DNA of 60,000 nt from positions 57,347,169 to 57,407,168 of the forward strand of contig OX485806.1 in the NCBI GenBank assembly GCA_950295325.1, read 5' to 3'. The notes under the pieces were generated by a model. That model was not told the origin of the DNA, searched no databases, and saw only the letters and a program-made list of their open reading frames with translations. This document shows positions 1 through 12,035 of the stretch, in pieces; the first letter of the stretch is position 1, and each line of letters opens with the position of its first letter. A program made the position numbers and the translations under genes. The DNA is from Polytrichum commune (taxonomy: Eukaryota; Streptophyta; Polytrichopsida; Polytrichales; Polytrichaceae).

Positions 1-2400
1 CTGTTGGTGGAGGTTTTCTTGACAATCTGTTGTTGGGGTTTGATGTTTAGGATTTTTTCTGCACGCCAACGCTCTGAGGTGGAGTAAATTAATTTTTCAA
101 CATTCTATCAACTCAGTTGTTAGATTCTAGATAATACTATAAATGTTGGTGTTTTGATTTTTGCATTATATAGTTGTATGTGTTAGCAAACAAGCTTCGC
201 ATTTAAATATTTTTGTAATTTCATTTTACAATCAACATTCTTCAAATTGAATCTTGTTTGAATTTTATATCTTAGTTTTATGATATATATATATATATAG
301 AGAAGCAAACACAATGAAATATGAACTTGTAGGCATTTAATGTTTTTGCTCATGTGCGTCAACTTACTCCCTCCTTATTTATATGCGTCATCTCACTTGA
401 TGTTTTGTTTATGTGCTTTAATGCACTTATTTTCTTGATTATATATGTCATTTCACCAAAAGACTCGTGCATTTGTTTTTTTGCTTTGGATACAATTTTG
501 TAACTTTAGAAAACTAGTTGTCATAGGTATAAGCACACATGTTTTTGTTAAACTCTGTTAATTTCAAATTTTTATTCAAAATTTAATTTTGAATAACTTG
601 AGCAGGCATTGATGAGATTTATGCATTCTCAAAACTAGAATGTTATGACAAATATTTGTATATGCATATTATAATTTTGATATTTCACATTGTAAATGTG
701 CAATGCAATTTTAACTTCACATGGCCGTAGAAGACGTGGGTAGTTGCTTCATGTCTACTCACATCCTAGGTGTTATAATATAAATATTTATATAATACCA
801 ATCATTTTTAGTTGGTATGTTCTACATGATTAACATCTTCATATGTATATTCTAAATTTTTTTTAAATAATCCAAATAAATTTTATGATGTAAACATATA
901 TATTCCAAATAATCTTAAAATGCATAGATAAAAACCTTATATATGCTTATGTCCTAAGTATAATGACATTTCATTTTATCTCATGAATAACGTCTAAGAG
1001 GTGTGTTCATATCCTATACTTCATTCTATCAAATTTAATTATGCAACACATAATATATAATATATAATAATTTCATTGTTCATTGTTCATTCATGTTATA
1101 TTAAAAAAATAGTCATATATTTACAACTATGGAACCTCTTCTTAATAAAGCCTAATCATATGGTTGCGTTGAATGTTTAAAGTTTTCATGTAGAATAATG
1201 AAAAGATGTGTTATGAGGTCCATCAAAATTATATATCAAGGGATAAGTCCAACCATGTTCTTTTACGTGGGCATGTAAAAATCATGATTGATGATTGCAT
1301 TTCAGGACGATTTACAACATGCAAAGAAATGTCAAATTACAATACGTGAAAGTACAAGTTTTTCTCCAATTTTTTTGAACAAATATCCAATGTAGTTTCA
1401 AAAGTGCATAAAAAAATTACTCATGGTTGGAAGTTAGAATAGTTAAAAGCGCAAAAATTCAACTCTGATTGATGACAAGTGAAGATTTTGCAACTTCTAA
1501 GACTCGTGTGAAAAATTCCACAACTCATGTGAAAACTTTGACTGGGGGGATTGACACGTGATTCGTGGAGGTGGTATTTTTATTTTTCTTGGAATGATAT
1601 ATTATCAACAATATAAATGACTAGGTCGTGGTTCATATGAAGTGATGTGGAAATGTTTCATCAAGAAAAATTTGAATGTTAATTTATTTTTAAGTTATGC
1701 CATTAATTGTTTTAATCATAATGGTAATCCTCATATGGCAAGCATGAAAGACTTTTATTTAATGGCTTTGATAGATCATGATGGTGTTAAACCCTAAACC
1801 GTTTGTTGTTCAAACAATATTCACATTTGCTATCTTTTTACCTTATTATAATAATAAAATACTAGGTGATATGTTCAAAAATATATAAAAATATATGTGG
1901 AAGTGATAAGTACAATGTTTCTCAACATTTGAGAATATTAGAAAAAAATCATCCAAAATAAACATCCAAAATTTAAAAATTGAATAGGTTACAATTTTTT
2001 TTCAAATCGATACACCATTGCGATCACCTTTATGCAAATCATGGCCGATGTTCAGATCATTCATTATTGTAATTTAATCTTCATAAATATTTCATTATAT
2101 TCTGGTAAGATGAATGAAAAAGATAAATTTTACATAGATATTGGTGATTGAGGATTGGTAACAATATTTGTAAATACAAAAAATTCAAATTATTTTTTAC
2201 ATTCTCAATCTTTAAGACATTATAGGCTCCAAGAACGTTGGTGGATGATTAATTTGTATTGTACAAAATAAAATTGAAGATGAGGTTGCAAAAACAACTG
2301 AAAATCATATTAATTTGAAAGTTGCAGATCACATTGGATTGTAACAAATAGAAGCAACATCATCACAATCGATCAAAATAAAAAATGGTCAAAATTGGTT
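1..2400. other. AT-rich stretch, no gene recognised
   Basis: No reading frame here has a recognisable domain and stops are dense on both strands. A short (AT)n microsatellite lies near 283-298. A G-run next to a CACGTG-like site near 1,541-1,560 recalls a polypurine tract, but no LTR follows. Probably old, decayed repeat DNA. Confidence 0.5.
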
Positions 2401-2779
2401 AGAATTTTAGCCATCAATGATCCCCAAAAAGGTACAGAGTTTTTTTATCAAATTAAAAAACATGATGAAAAAAATAGAGACAATGTACAAATGACCCTTT
2501 CATTGTCTTTGTCAATCTTAGATTGACTCCACAAAGAAAATAAAATGGCTAAAGGTATGGAATATTGATGATGACACAAAACGTGTTTCACCTTTTTCTT
2601 CAAAACTTGGTAGAAATGACACATTGGATCTATGGCTAATGAGAAAAACATTTTGGTAGCGGTATTTATTTTTGAGTTCATTATTTGATATGTGATGTAT
2701 TTATATACTATATATATATATATTTTGTAATATTATACAACTCAAACAAGAAGCACAAAAAAAATTATCTACTACATCA

Positions 2780-3340
2780 ATCATGATGGTGCAACACAAC
2801 GATTGCTAATGGATAATAAAACTTCAGATGTTACATATGTTGTCTCATATATTACACCATCGGAGGAAAAAATTGGAGACAGTGGCATTTTAGTAGAAAT
2901 ACCCAGTAAAGTGAATGCAAAGACTGTGTGAAGGAACAACATATGGAAATAATAACCAGGTTCTAGTGCAATCATGTGTTGTATAATTTATCGCAGTCAT
3001 TTGTCATTAAATTCATCTTGATTGCAACTGGAAAACTTCAAGGTCCTCCATCATGGTGGTGTTCTTGGACGCTAGCAGAAATAATGTTTTAGAAGACTAA
3101 ACACAAAAAATGGCCATCAACACATCGCGAAGGGGGGAGGTTGGTATTTGGACATTCCCAACAAATCTTTACCAAAAAATTAAATTTTTTTTTTCAAGAT
3201 TGCAATATAAGAGTTGAGGATTAGAGAAATGTTCGTGTTAATGAGGATAAAATGCCAACACTTCAAACTAAACAACCATCAGAGTCCTCCAATCCACATA
3301 TTTAATTGAGGTAAAAAAAATTCATAAAAATAATGACGAA
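2780..3340 (+). pseudogene. Degenerate coding remnant upstream of the methyltransferase-like frame
   Basis: A run of about 45 sense codons at 2,785-2,930 reads like protein (for example DGATQRLLMDNKTSDV) and then meets stops. A second coding-like patch follows near 3,140-3,300. I do not recognise the family. The same orientation and proximity suggest these are upstream exons or the N-terminal part of the pseudogene at 3.4-4.35 kb. Low confidence, because composition alone can produce such patches. Confidence 0.25.
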
Positions 3341-3369
3341 CAATATATTATTGCATATCCAAAGCCACC

Positions 3370-4360
3370 AACTGGCCGAATGTTATCAAGATCTCAAATT
3401 GCAACTATGCCAAAATCGAGAGAAATTCATAATTTTATTCCTAACGTAGGCCTTATTAAAGGTGATTGGTATGATTGTCATATTTTTTATGAAAACCACA
3501 AGAAAATATCTTATGATTTCAAAAAGGTTAATGCCAAGGATGAAAAATGTTTCTTTGGGAAAAGTAAACAATGTCAACATAACTATTACTAAAGCATTTA
3601 TGGACCTAATTATTGTTGATATTCCAGATGGAGTGCTAGTCCACAATATTGACAAAGGTTGTAGTATTATTTTTTGGATGCATTTAAAGGAAAATGGATG
3701 GTGAGAGACGTTGTTTGATTTTTTGAAATCAATATTTTGAGACAGTGGTTGCAGGCTTATAATGTGCAATGCAAAGATGGTAAGAGTCCAAGACAAAATT
3801 ATGAATTATGCACTAGGGACCAAAGATTGTCCAACAAAATTTTGTTTGAGGGAGCATGTCAAAATATTCACGATTGTGAATTTTTTTACCACTAAACACT
3901 CTTAATGGTGTGCAAATTGCTCTTTCCAACATTTTTTCTTCAAGAAACCATCTATTACAATTTCCTTTTTGGATGTTGCTACACTGATCCATTTGTGGAC
4001 ATCAAACGATTGGATGTTTTGTTCAATCAAATAACAAACACATACATGTCTTTCAAACAATGTTGACAATCCTAGAGTGGAGCTTAAGAAAAAAAACCCT
4101 TTGTTCATGCAACAAATCATTGAAGCATGCTCTCCATTACATGGTTGTATATAGGATATGTTGGTGGATACAGATGCAAGTTTTCATGCTGCAAAATAAA
4201 GTGAAAGACACATTTTTGGTTTTGAAGTAGATGAAGAAATACACATGGGGTTATTGGATGTTTTATTCCAAAGTTTGAATGTTAAAGAAACCAATGTATC
4301 TCAAACACCCTTAGAACCCTCCTTAATTACTGGTCCAAATTTTTTGAGGATGTAGCTCCA
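3370..4360 (+). pseudogene. Decayed beta-class amino-DNA-methyltransferase-like gene
   Basis: One frame (codons starting at positions divisible by three) stays protein-like from about 3,462 to 4,350 despite roughly seven stops. At 3,603 it reads DLIIVDIPDG, placed like the DPPY-type motif IV of amino-methyltransferases. About 550 bases later, in the same frame, it reads NPLFMQQIIEACSP, then (from 4,155) DMLVDTDASFHAAK, a stop, and RHIFGFEVDEEI. That spacing fits the KP...LI...S...VLDPFAGSGTT..AA...GR...GFEID block (motifs X/I) of N4-cytosine and N6-adenine enzymes. Motif IV before motif I is the beta-class order. The motif I glycines are changed to Asp, so the product would be inactive. The match is by eye to a general family pattern, so it is inference. 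The upstream piece at 3,380-3,590 may be another exon in a different frame. Confidence 0.42.
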
Positions 4361-4811
4361 AAGCAAGGGTGAAAATTTGTGGCGATTGATTTATTCAATT
4401 TTGAATAGTGAGTAAGTCTTCAAGCTAATTACAAAAATAAAATATTACATTTGTATATGTTAATTTATTTTTCAATATATTACTTCATCTCATATTAACA
4501 TTGTATTTATTTGTGCATGATTAGCATTGGATTGAAAGATATGTTTGCATAAGTACCAACAAGTCCAAATTTTGGTACTAACCTACCAACATATGCAAAG
4601 TCAATGGCACAACATATGGCCCAACAACAAGTAGTTTTACTAGAGACATCAAACCAATCATCGGATCCTAAGATGTTAGTAGAAATGTTGGACTAGACGA
4701 TTGATAGAAATGTTCATAGACATAGAGGTCCATGAAGAATGAAACTTTACTTATATATTGGAGATTCTTGTTTATTATGAAAATGAAAAATATTAATTTA
4801 ATGAAGATTTA
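4361..4811. other. No gene seen
   Basis: AT-rich sequence between the methyltransferase-like pseudogene and the presumed copia LTR. No frame, RNA gene or repeat was recognised. Confidence 0.4.
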
Positions 4812-5080
4812 TGTTGAGAATTTTCCATTGGAGTCTATAGGAAATAAGATTACACAAGCATAAACACCTATACAAAGGCATATAACAATGTTTGAAGTGA
4901 GATGGTCTCATACTCTCCTTGCTTTGCCTTTTATTGTGTTTTTTTTCATTGGTTCACACAAAAATATGGATAACTTGTATCCCTCTTCAGACTAACACGG
5001 TAGCCTTATTCTAACATATATATATATATATATCTTATATTTTTATTGACTACAAGCAATCTAATGTTCTGCCCTCTACA
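4812..5080 (-). repeat. Probable 3' LTR of the Ty1/copia element
   Basis: Read on the minus strand, the copia pol frame stops at 5,089-5,091. The purine run AAAGTGGGAG (complement of 5,081-5,090) overlaps the stop and is followed at once by TGTAGAGGGCAGAAC, the expected polypurine-tract/LTR junction. The far end is uncertain. TGTTGAGAATTTTCC at 4,812 would give a 269 bp LTR, but on the minus strand it would then have to end in CA, and no second LTR survives to compare because the 5' half of the element is missing. Confidence 0.38.
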
Positions 5081-5088
5081 CTCCCACT

Positions 5089-6708
5089 TTACGAGTAGTT
5101 AAAGGCTTCTAAGCCCATTTCCTTTGTTAATGTTTGATGCCTATCATTTGCAAGTGGTTTGGTTAATTCATCCGCTATCATATCCTCCATAGGATTATAC
5201 TTCAAACATATCTCTTGGTTATCTAGTTTTCCTTAAATGAAATGATGTTGTACATCAATATGTTTGGTGCAAGAATGGTGCGTGTGATTCTTTGCAAGTG
5301 CTATGCATCATTGATTGTCACACATGATGGATGCCTGTCTTTCTTACACATATCCCACATCCGCCAAAAGTTGTCTAAGCCAAACTGCTCTCTTAGTACA
5401 ATGGCTAGAAGTCATGTACTTCGCCTCCGTCCTAGACAATGGAATGATTGGTTGTTTCTTGCATTTCCACAAAATGACTCCAACTCCAACAAAATATACG
5501 TACCCTGTGGTGGATCACCGGTTGTTTGCATCTCCGGCCTAGTTCGCATTGCAAAAGCCTCTTAAGACAATATCATTGCCTCCAAGGCATAGTTTGAAAT
5601 TCAAATGCCCTTCAAATACCTCATGATACGTTTTACAACCATCCAATGCGGTGGACCGACCTTCGATATGAATTGGCTTACCTACTTACCGCAAATGCAA
5701 TATCGACCATCGTGGCCACCATTGCGTACATGAAAGATCTTACTCCAGCCTTGTATGGAACAGCTTCCATTTTCCTTTGCACATTCACAAATTCCTCTTC
5801 CGAAAGTTTTATCAAGTTAGAATTCACATCGAACACAATTCCAACCGGTTTGCATTCTTCCATGTTAAACCCCTTGTGGACCTCTCCAATGTAGCTCATT
5901 TGGTTAATGGTAATGGTATGGGCTTCTCTATTCCTCTCCAATTCCACTCCTAGGCAATAATGTAATTCTCCGAGATCGTTCATTTCAAATTCTTTCTCGA
6001 GCTCCGATTTGAGCCACTTCAATTGGGTTACATGGTTTGCCAATATGATCAAATCATCCACGTAGAGGATTGTCACCAACAAATTATCACTTGTTTGTTT
6101 CACATATAACGAATGATCCACTAGGCTCCTATAAAAGCCGTCGTTACTGAAGAATCAGTCGATACGGTGGTAGCACGTCCTCGGCGATTGCTTGAGCACA
6201 TACAAAGTTTTTTTGAATTTATACAAAAAATCTTTTTTTTTGTACAAAACCCTTCGATTGATCCATATAAATCTCCACCTCCAATATTCCATTCATAAAT
6301 ACAATTTTTTACATCCATTTGGAGGATATCCCAATTCATGGTGGCTTCTAATGTGAGAATGCATCAAATGGTGATAAACTTGGCCTCAAGAACAAATGTC
6401 TCATTAAAATCTCTTCTAGCCACTTAAAAATATCCCTTTGTTACTAACTGTGCGTTATACCTAACGATTTCATCCAATGCATCTTTCTTGGTGCGGAACA
6501 CCCATTTGCATCCTACACTCTTGCGATCCTTTAGAAACTTGATCAATTCCCATGTACCGTTGGCCATAAGCAAGTCAAATTCCTCTTGCATTGCAACCTC
6601 CCATTTGCTCGCATCTTTGGATCTCAACAGTTCCCACAAATTCAAAAGATCATCCAACAATACCACATTGGCCCGTTTTCACCATGTTGGAGTAGGATGA
6701 CCATTATC
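5089..6708 (-). pseudogene. Ty1/copia reverse transcriptase-RNase H (3' half of pol)
   Basis: Minus-strand fragments give the copia RVT_2 start (WELLRSKDASKWEVAMQEEF...VGCKWVFRTKKD at 6,670-6,430), the catalytic YVDD box in TILYVDDLIILAN near 6,030-6,070, the DLGELHYCLGVEL block, and the RNase H C-terminus (TKHIDVQHHF...MIADELTKPLAN) ending at 5,089. Several frameshifts and stops separate these blocks, for example around 6,121-6,340, so the gene is dead. Its upstream part lies on the same strand at 15,949-16,330, so the gypsy element at 6,714-15,946 sits inside it. Reverse transcriptase would copy element RNA in cytoplasmic particles. Confidence 0.85.
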
Positions 6709-6713
6709 CAGGC

Positions 6714-6916
6714 TGTCACGGTATGCGGTGTCGACGACCGCACCTTATCCGTTGAATTTCATCCATCTAGATTTGGATGGATGAATCTAGATGTGGAAAG
6801 GAAGGCTCCTAAGTGAGGAGCCTCTTCCTTGGCTTGGCATTCTTGCCAAGTCAAGTCTTGTGAGTGAGTGTGTGGAGAGAGTTTGTGTGAGGTGAAGATT
6901 GCATGTTTTTGCATTG
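6714..6916 (+). repeat. 5' LTR-related segment of the methyltransferase gypsy element
   Basis: About 200 bp match 15,511-15,712 near the 3' end with few differences (TGTCACGGTATGCGG versus TGTCAAGGTATGCGG). Identity ends abruptly near 6,916. The shared part contains an inverted repeat, CATCCATCTAGATT/GGATGGATG, followed by AATCTAGATG, that can fold as a hairpin. It lacks the 107 bp block found twice at the 3' end. No clear tRNA primer-binding site follows. Confidence 0.6.
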
Positions 6917-8152
6917 CATTTTTGTTGTATTTAAAAATACAAGAAAAAACACAAATGAAAATAAGAATTAAAAATGTCTGGATTTATGAAGACAACTCTA
7001 GCATAATTTATGCCAAGCATGTATTCATCAATATAGCGAGGGACTTTGGGGCTTAAGGACAATTAAAAATCGTCCTAGTCTCAAGAACAAGTCAACTAGA
7101 TTTTGGGATCAAAAATTAGTTTGTGGCAAGGGTGGAACATTGCGGGAGAGGTTCGCGGGAACATCCGGTAACATGCGGAGGACGTGGGATCTCGACGAAT
7201 TTGTGGTTAGCTTCTTTTTCTCCCGTAACGACTTGATAGAGGTACTCGTCATAAGAAGGGATTTTTAATTTCTTTGGATTAGAAGGCAAATAAGGGTATT
7301 GGGATTTATTTTGGGATAGGTATAGGATTTATTTGGGGATAGGTTTATTAGATTGTTGAGGGATTGCCGATGGGTGGAGCGAATTGGCACATGAAATCAC
7401 CATTCAACTTAATAAGATAATTGTTAAGGACGAATTATGTTTAGAAACACAGATTCCAGGGATTTCAGAGAGGAGAGGATTTTATGTTATAGCGGGAGAT
7501 GAGAGATGTGCTTATGCAATCTTCATTTCCTAAGCAACAGGGGCTTTTTATTTTGACCACCAATTGCAGGCGGGTGCCAGTTGGTTGCGGTCTTTGTCAA
7601 TTTTTTCTTAAGTGTTGTTTTGGGAAAGAGGATCCAGTGTTGTTATTGCATTGTTCCTTGTATTTTGTTGTGGTACCTTTCCCTATGGCGGGTTGTAGTG
7701 TTGGAGTGTTCCAGCACTGCCCCATTTTGTGTTGTCATAGATTGTGATAGGATATTGTGAGGGTGAGATCGGAGTAATGGCCGACGAGACCCTTGTGTGT
7801 GCACCATGTGGGCGATGCTTGTATTCCCTTATGGTGAGGCTGGATTAATGACTAGCAGACCATAAGTTTGGTGGTGTTTGTAGATGCAAGTTGCCATTTA
7901 CCTTTTGACCCTTTATCTTGATACCACATTAGTTTAGGTTGTTGGCATCCGGTGACCAAACCCATTGCGGGTTTATGGTTACAACTCGGAGCCAATATTA
8001 TCGTTCTCCGTTTCCGGCATCATCGGAAGGTCGATACTCAGACCTCTTGGATGTCGAACCAGTGGTAGCATCCGATGAGGCTTTTCAGCCTACTTTGGCG
8101 TGGGGGATTGCCACTCGGTCTCACGTCCTTTGCGTGACATCTTTTTGACGAG
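6917..8152 (+). other. Leader between LTR-like segment and gag
   Basis: No conserved frame. It probably holds the rest of the 5' LTR and untranslated leader of the gypsy element. TTGGCATCCGGTGACC at 7,941 has the TGG start of a primer-binding site, but I cannot match it to a tRNA end from memory. Otherwise nothing was recognised. Confidence 0.4.
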
Positions 8153-9687
8153 ATGGAGGAGGATATGCAAGGCGGCATCCGGGACCGATTCTCCGGTCGA
8201 GCGGGGACCATTTCCCTACAAGATTGGAAAATTTGGTTCTGGACATGGATGAGGGAGAAGCATCAACGCAATACCAATTTCAATGACTAGTATGCGTTCG
8301 AGCTACTACCCCAATATTTGGAGCACGAGGCGCTCCAGACTTATGAGCAATGGAGGGATGCTCATTGGATGGTGTTGCGCCAGGTGGGGCGATACTTGAA
8401 GACTCAGGTGAAGCTGGTTTCCGCATTAAAGAAAGGCGTAGCTTGTAATTTATTGGCCGCTCATGTGGTGAAGCCGGAGCAAGCCGAGGGCTTCGTTGTG
8501 CTGGATGTGGAGGGGAGTTTCTCAGATGGGCCTAAAGATCAGGCTCCCGCATCCACATCTGCGAGCACGTCAAGTCCGAGTCTTCCACTCTCTCGGTATG
8601 CCCAGGCTACCCAGGCGACATTAACCTCTTTAGGGGCTCCGCCTGATTTTGATCCTCTACAGGAATTCCAACTGCATTTGTAGGAGGAATATGGAGGTTT
8701 CCGTTGAGATCAAATGCAACGGATCCAGGACTTTCGACGGGAGAAAGAAGATACACCTCGTACAATGTACATGAGGTTGGCGAGGTTTGCGAGAGAATCA
8801 GGAGGTGTTTTCGCAGAGAACCAGTTGGTGAAGGTCTTTTGTCCAAGATTAACAAACGCCTCATTGACTTAGCGCTGCCCATGATTATCATGGATTATGG
8901 TGGCCGGACAACACTTGCAGAGGCTTTTGCCATTGTTGAGCAATGTAATCGCGCCTTGTGTCAGCACGACACCACCGATTTGGTGTCCCTGTTAATAGAT
9001 TCTAACAAATCTCGGAAAGTTCCGGTTGCGGCTGCGAGATTGGCGGAGGTAGAAGTGGACAAGACCATGTATTGTTGGTCTTGTGGGCAGGCGGGCCACG
9101 CTAAGAAGGATTGTCCTTCGAAGCAAAAGCCAACTCAGACCGTAGGTAATCTAAAACGAAAACCATTTGTTCTCGCTAAGGATTCGACGAAGGGGGCGGG
9201 TAAACATTTACCCAAGCAGTTGAAGTGTTCCCATTGTGGGCGGAACAATCACGCGGTGGAGAACTGCTTCGCTCTCCATCATGAAAAACGTCCTTCTTCC
9301 GACTGGGAGAAGACGTTGGAGATGAAGATTGGAGCCTTGGAGGAGAGGTTCAAAAGCTTGGCGTCATCCGGCCAAATTTTGGCCTCACCGTCTTCCTCCG
9401 GAGCTAACGCTAGTTCCTCCACTCCGGATTATTATATATTCGGAGCCTCGGGGGAGGTGGTGAGTTCCGCAGCGATGACACGGGCTCAATCCGTGTCACA
9501 AGCCACGCCCTCGACCACAGGGGAGTCTATGGAGAGCTTACGAGCTCGGGGCAATGGTCCCGTGGATCAGATTGGCCAGGCCCGTCTGCCATTATCTTTT
9601 GGATTGGCGGATGTGGTCCAATCTGTAAGTGGTTGTCATTCGAGCTTGGAGGCTTCGAATCCGGCGACTGGCATAGTGCACACTTAG
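8153..9687 (+). pseudogene. Gag polyprotein (capsid-nucleocapsid) of the methyltransferase gypsy element
   Basis: An ATG at 8,153 opens a frame (MEEDMQGGIRDRF...) broken by a TAG near 8,287 and continuing to 8,683. The frame then moves. FRREKEDTPRTMYMRLARFA near 8,730 is a capsid-like helical block, and a further shift leads into the frame ending at 9,687. Two retroviral zinc knuckles are intact: CWSCGQAGHAKKDC (about 9,072-9,113) and CSHCGRNNHAVENC (about 9,229-9,270), both CX2CX4HX4C. Gag would build the virus-like particle and bind element RNA. A short coiled-coil-prone stretch and a Ser/Ala-rich tail follow the knuckles. At least two frameshifts and two stops make it nonfunctional. Confidence 0.8.
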
Positions 9688-9775
9688 GCATCCAAAGTGT
9701 TGCACACGCCTTTGTTCACGGCGATGGAGTGGTCGTCGCCATAATTCCAACCTACTAAGGTTTTCCACTAGGATT

Positions 9776-10740
9776 TTGGAAGGGAAGGCATCCTCACCTT
9801 CTCTGACCGTGGCCCAAGCCACCACCGACATCCCTGCTTCTGAAGACCCTGATGAAGTGGCCAAACGGCGAGCAAGGCTTGCCGTAGAGACCATTGCGTC
9901 TTTTAATGCACACACCTCAAATGACAGGGGGCCGACCACGTCTTATGACTCACCACAATCCGCGGGAGCAGTTTATCTGTCTGATGTAGCTGCTAGACCT
10001 GCTCGCGAGCGCCGCGGCATTCGACCCGGTGTCGTGCGTATGGTGAATGATACCGACATTTTGGTGGTCAGTCGGATTGGGGACAATGCCACTCGGGTTG
10101 CTCCGAGTGTGATGATGGATTTAGGGGCACAACCGGTTATGATCGGCAAGAGGCTTATCCAAGAGTTGGGATTGGCAGCCGAGGATTTGGCTCCCTGTCC
10201 ATTCACCATTGTCACATCCGTTGGTCATGTGGAGCGTGCCACGGGTTATACTCGCGAGCCATTACAACTTAGCTTCCGAATGAAACCTGGAGATCCACCC
10301 GCACCTCTTCTTCTTGGGTGTGCAGTGACAGATGCGACCAACTATGACATTTTAGTTGGTCAGCAATCACTTTACCCACTTGGTTTTGGTTTGGACAACT
10401 GGACTAAGGAGGCGTGGATCCGACCAGGTTGGTCGGCTGGGGACGGCCGCAGGGAACTTATTCTTGTGGCATTTGCGGCAGCCGCGACCATAGCACCATT
10501 ATCCATGGTCTTTGGATGTGGTGCTATTGTGGATACTTTGCCTTATGGTTCCGCATTTTTGGAGGAGTCACTGGCATTCATGGGGAGTACAGACGATCAA
10601 CGGGGTATGGCACCTAAGGGTGCATTGGTGCGCCATCCCAAGGATCCCCTTCCTCAATGGCGTGATTCCGCTGATCTATTCCGGCGATGTGAGGATATTG
10701 TCCTCTATCTCGCTTCCACGCCACCGGTCATACTTGATAG
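9776..10740 (+). pseudogene. Retropepsin-like aspartic protease region
   Basis: The frame from 9,776 contains ILVVSRIGDNATRVAPSVMMDLGAQPVMIG, with the catalytic aspartate in DLGA at about 10,118 (family pattern D-S/T/L-G-A). Downstream NYDILVGQQSLYPLGF fits the C-terminal ILG-type segment of plant retroelement proteases. It would cleave the Gag-Pol polyprotein. The frame runs on to 10,813, but the methyltransferase begins in another frame near 10,750, so a frameshift lies between them. Confidence 0.7.
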
Positions 10741-10749
10741 CCCATTATG

Positions 10750-12023
10750 TGGCGACGGCCAGACGCGGGGCTCACTTTGGTGGAACTGTTTGGGGGCATC
10801 GGCACGGGCTTAGCAGCCGTATTGGAGGCTGGTCTCACGGTCAGACGGTATGTCTATGTGGACAACTCTCCACTATCCACCCGTGTGGCTCGTCACCATC
10901 TTCACCAGTTGATGGTATTGTACCCCCAGCAGTTACACTTGACTGCCATTCGTAGGTGTTTTTCACGTCCCCTCGTGATGTCACACTCATTAGTGAGGCC
11001 GACTTACGACACTTGGGTCTGGTGGATATGGTGATTGCAGGATGGCCATGCCAATGCCACTCACGTGCTGGAGCAGGCCGAGGTTTAGAAGATCCCAGGT
11101 CTAGCCTTTTCTGGGACCTCATCCGGCTTATGCAGTGGTGGTTTACCCACCAACCTTCCCCTCCAGGGTATATCTTCGAGAATGTACCTTTGTTGGGAGA
11201 CTCTCGGGACAAGGTGTTGGAAGGTGGTTATGTCCGTCAACACCTTGGATATCCCATTTTTGTGGATGTTGGGAGCATTGGTTCTTAAGCCCACCGGCCT
11301 CGGTGGATTTGGACCAACCTCGCACCGTCATCTACTTTAGCTGCAACATTTTTTGCAGTGCCTCCACCTTTGGATCAGAAGGTGGATGACATCTTGGATC
11401 CAAACCGGACATCTTTGCTAGTTGTTCGAGATGATTTACCCCTGTTGGTATTGGTCAACAAAGTGGGGGCACCACGGAGGGCCTTTCCCACCTTTATGAC
11501 GTTTCCACAGTCATTCGCCTTCCAAAATCAGGGGTCAGGTATGGTGTGGGATGCTACTACCAAAACCCACACCGAACCCTTGGCTGATGAACAAGAGCGT
11601 GCCATGGGATTCCGCACTGGTACCACCGCAGCTCCTGGCCTTTCTGAGGGCCAACGACGCTTTGTGTTGGGCCAAGCCATGGATCTTCATACCATGGTGT
11701 GGACTGTTGGTTTATGCCTTGCATTGCAACGACATCATGGTGATCAGTTGTTGTTTTTGGGGGCAGAGGATTCTGGTCAGGGGGCACAGCGGTCCACATC
11801 CATGGAGGAAGGAATTGAAGTCATGGTTGGAGAAGCCGAACGAATCTTTCGATTCGAGCAGCAGGTGATAGAGGAGCTCCGAGCTCAACAAATTTATACT
11901 GCTTTGGCTTCTTCACCTCCGGTGGGGGCTTCATCATCACATATTGGTGGTGATGAAGAGGGGATGGACTCTATTGCTAGCACGGAGGTTGGGGGCATGG
12001 TTAATGCCCCCTCCTGTCATTAG
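10750..12023 (+). pseudogene. Cytosine-C5 DNA methyltransferase domain captured by the retrotransposon
   Basis: Motif I: LTLVELFGGIGTGLAAVL (10,770 on), the F-x-G-x-G SAM loop, followed by YVYVDNSPLS (motif II-like acidic residue). After a frameshift near 10,955 comes motif IV, DMVIAGWPCQCHSRAG, with the catalytic Cys codon at 11,049-11,051. GLEDPRSSLFWDLIRLM is the motif V region and PPGYIFENV is motif VI (ENV). After an in-frame TAA at 11,286, AHRPRWIWTN is motif VIII. EPLADEQERAMGF...LSEGQRRFVLGQAMDL (about 11,570-11,690) is motif IX/X. Canonical order, ENV and the short length point to Dnmt3/Dnmt1-type rather than the permuted plant DRM type; Dnmt3-like is my preference. It would put methyl groups on cytosine C5 in DNA. 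An acidic, helical tail (11,720-12,023) leads towards RT. The two lesions make this copy inactive. Confidence 0.82.
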
Positions 12024-12035
12024 CAGTTAGAGTTT

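Noticed and set aside
1541-1560. Polypurine tract of an LTR element
   Set aside because: The G-run is followed by no recognisable LTR and no coding sequence lies upstream.
10750-11715. DRM-type plant methyltransferase
   Set aside because: Motif I precedes motif IV and the IX/X block; DRM proteins have the permuted order.
10750-12023. Intact host DNA methyltransferase gene
   Set aside because: It lies between protease and RT in the same orientation, without its own promoter or introns, and is broken by a frameshift near 10,955 and a stop at 11,286.
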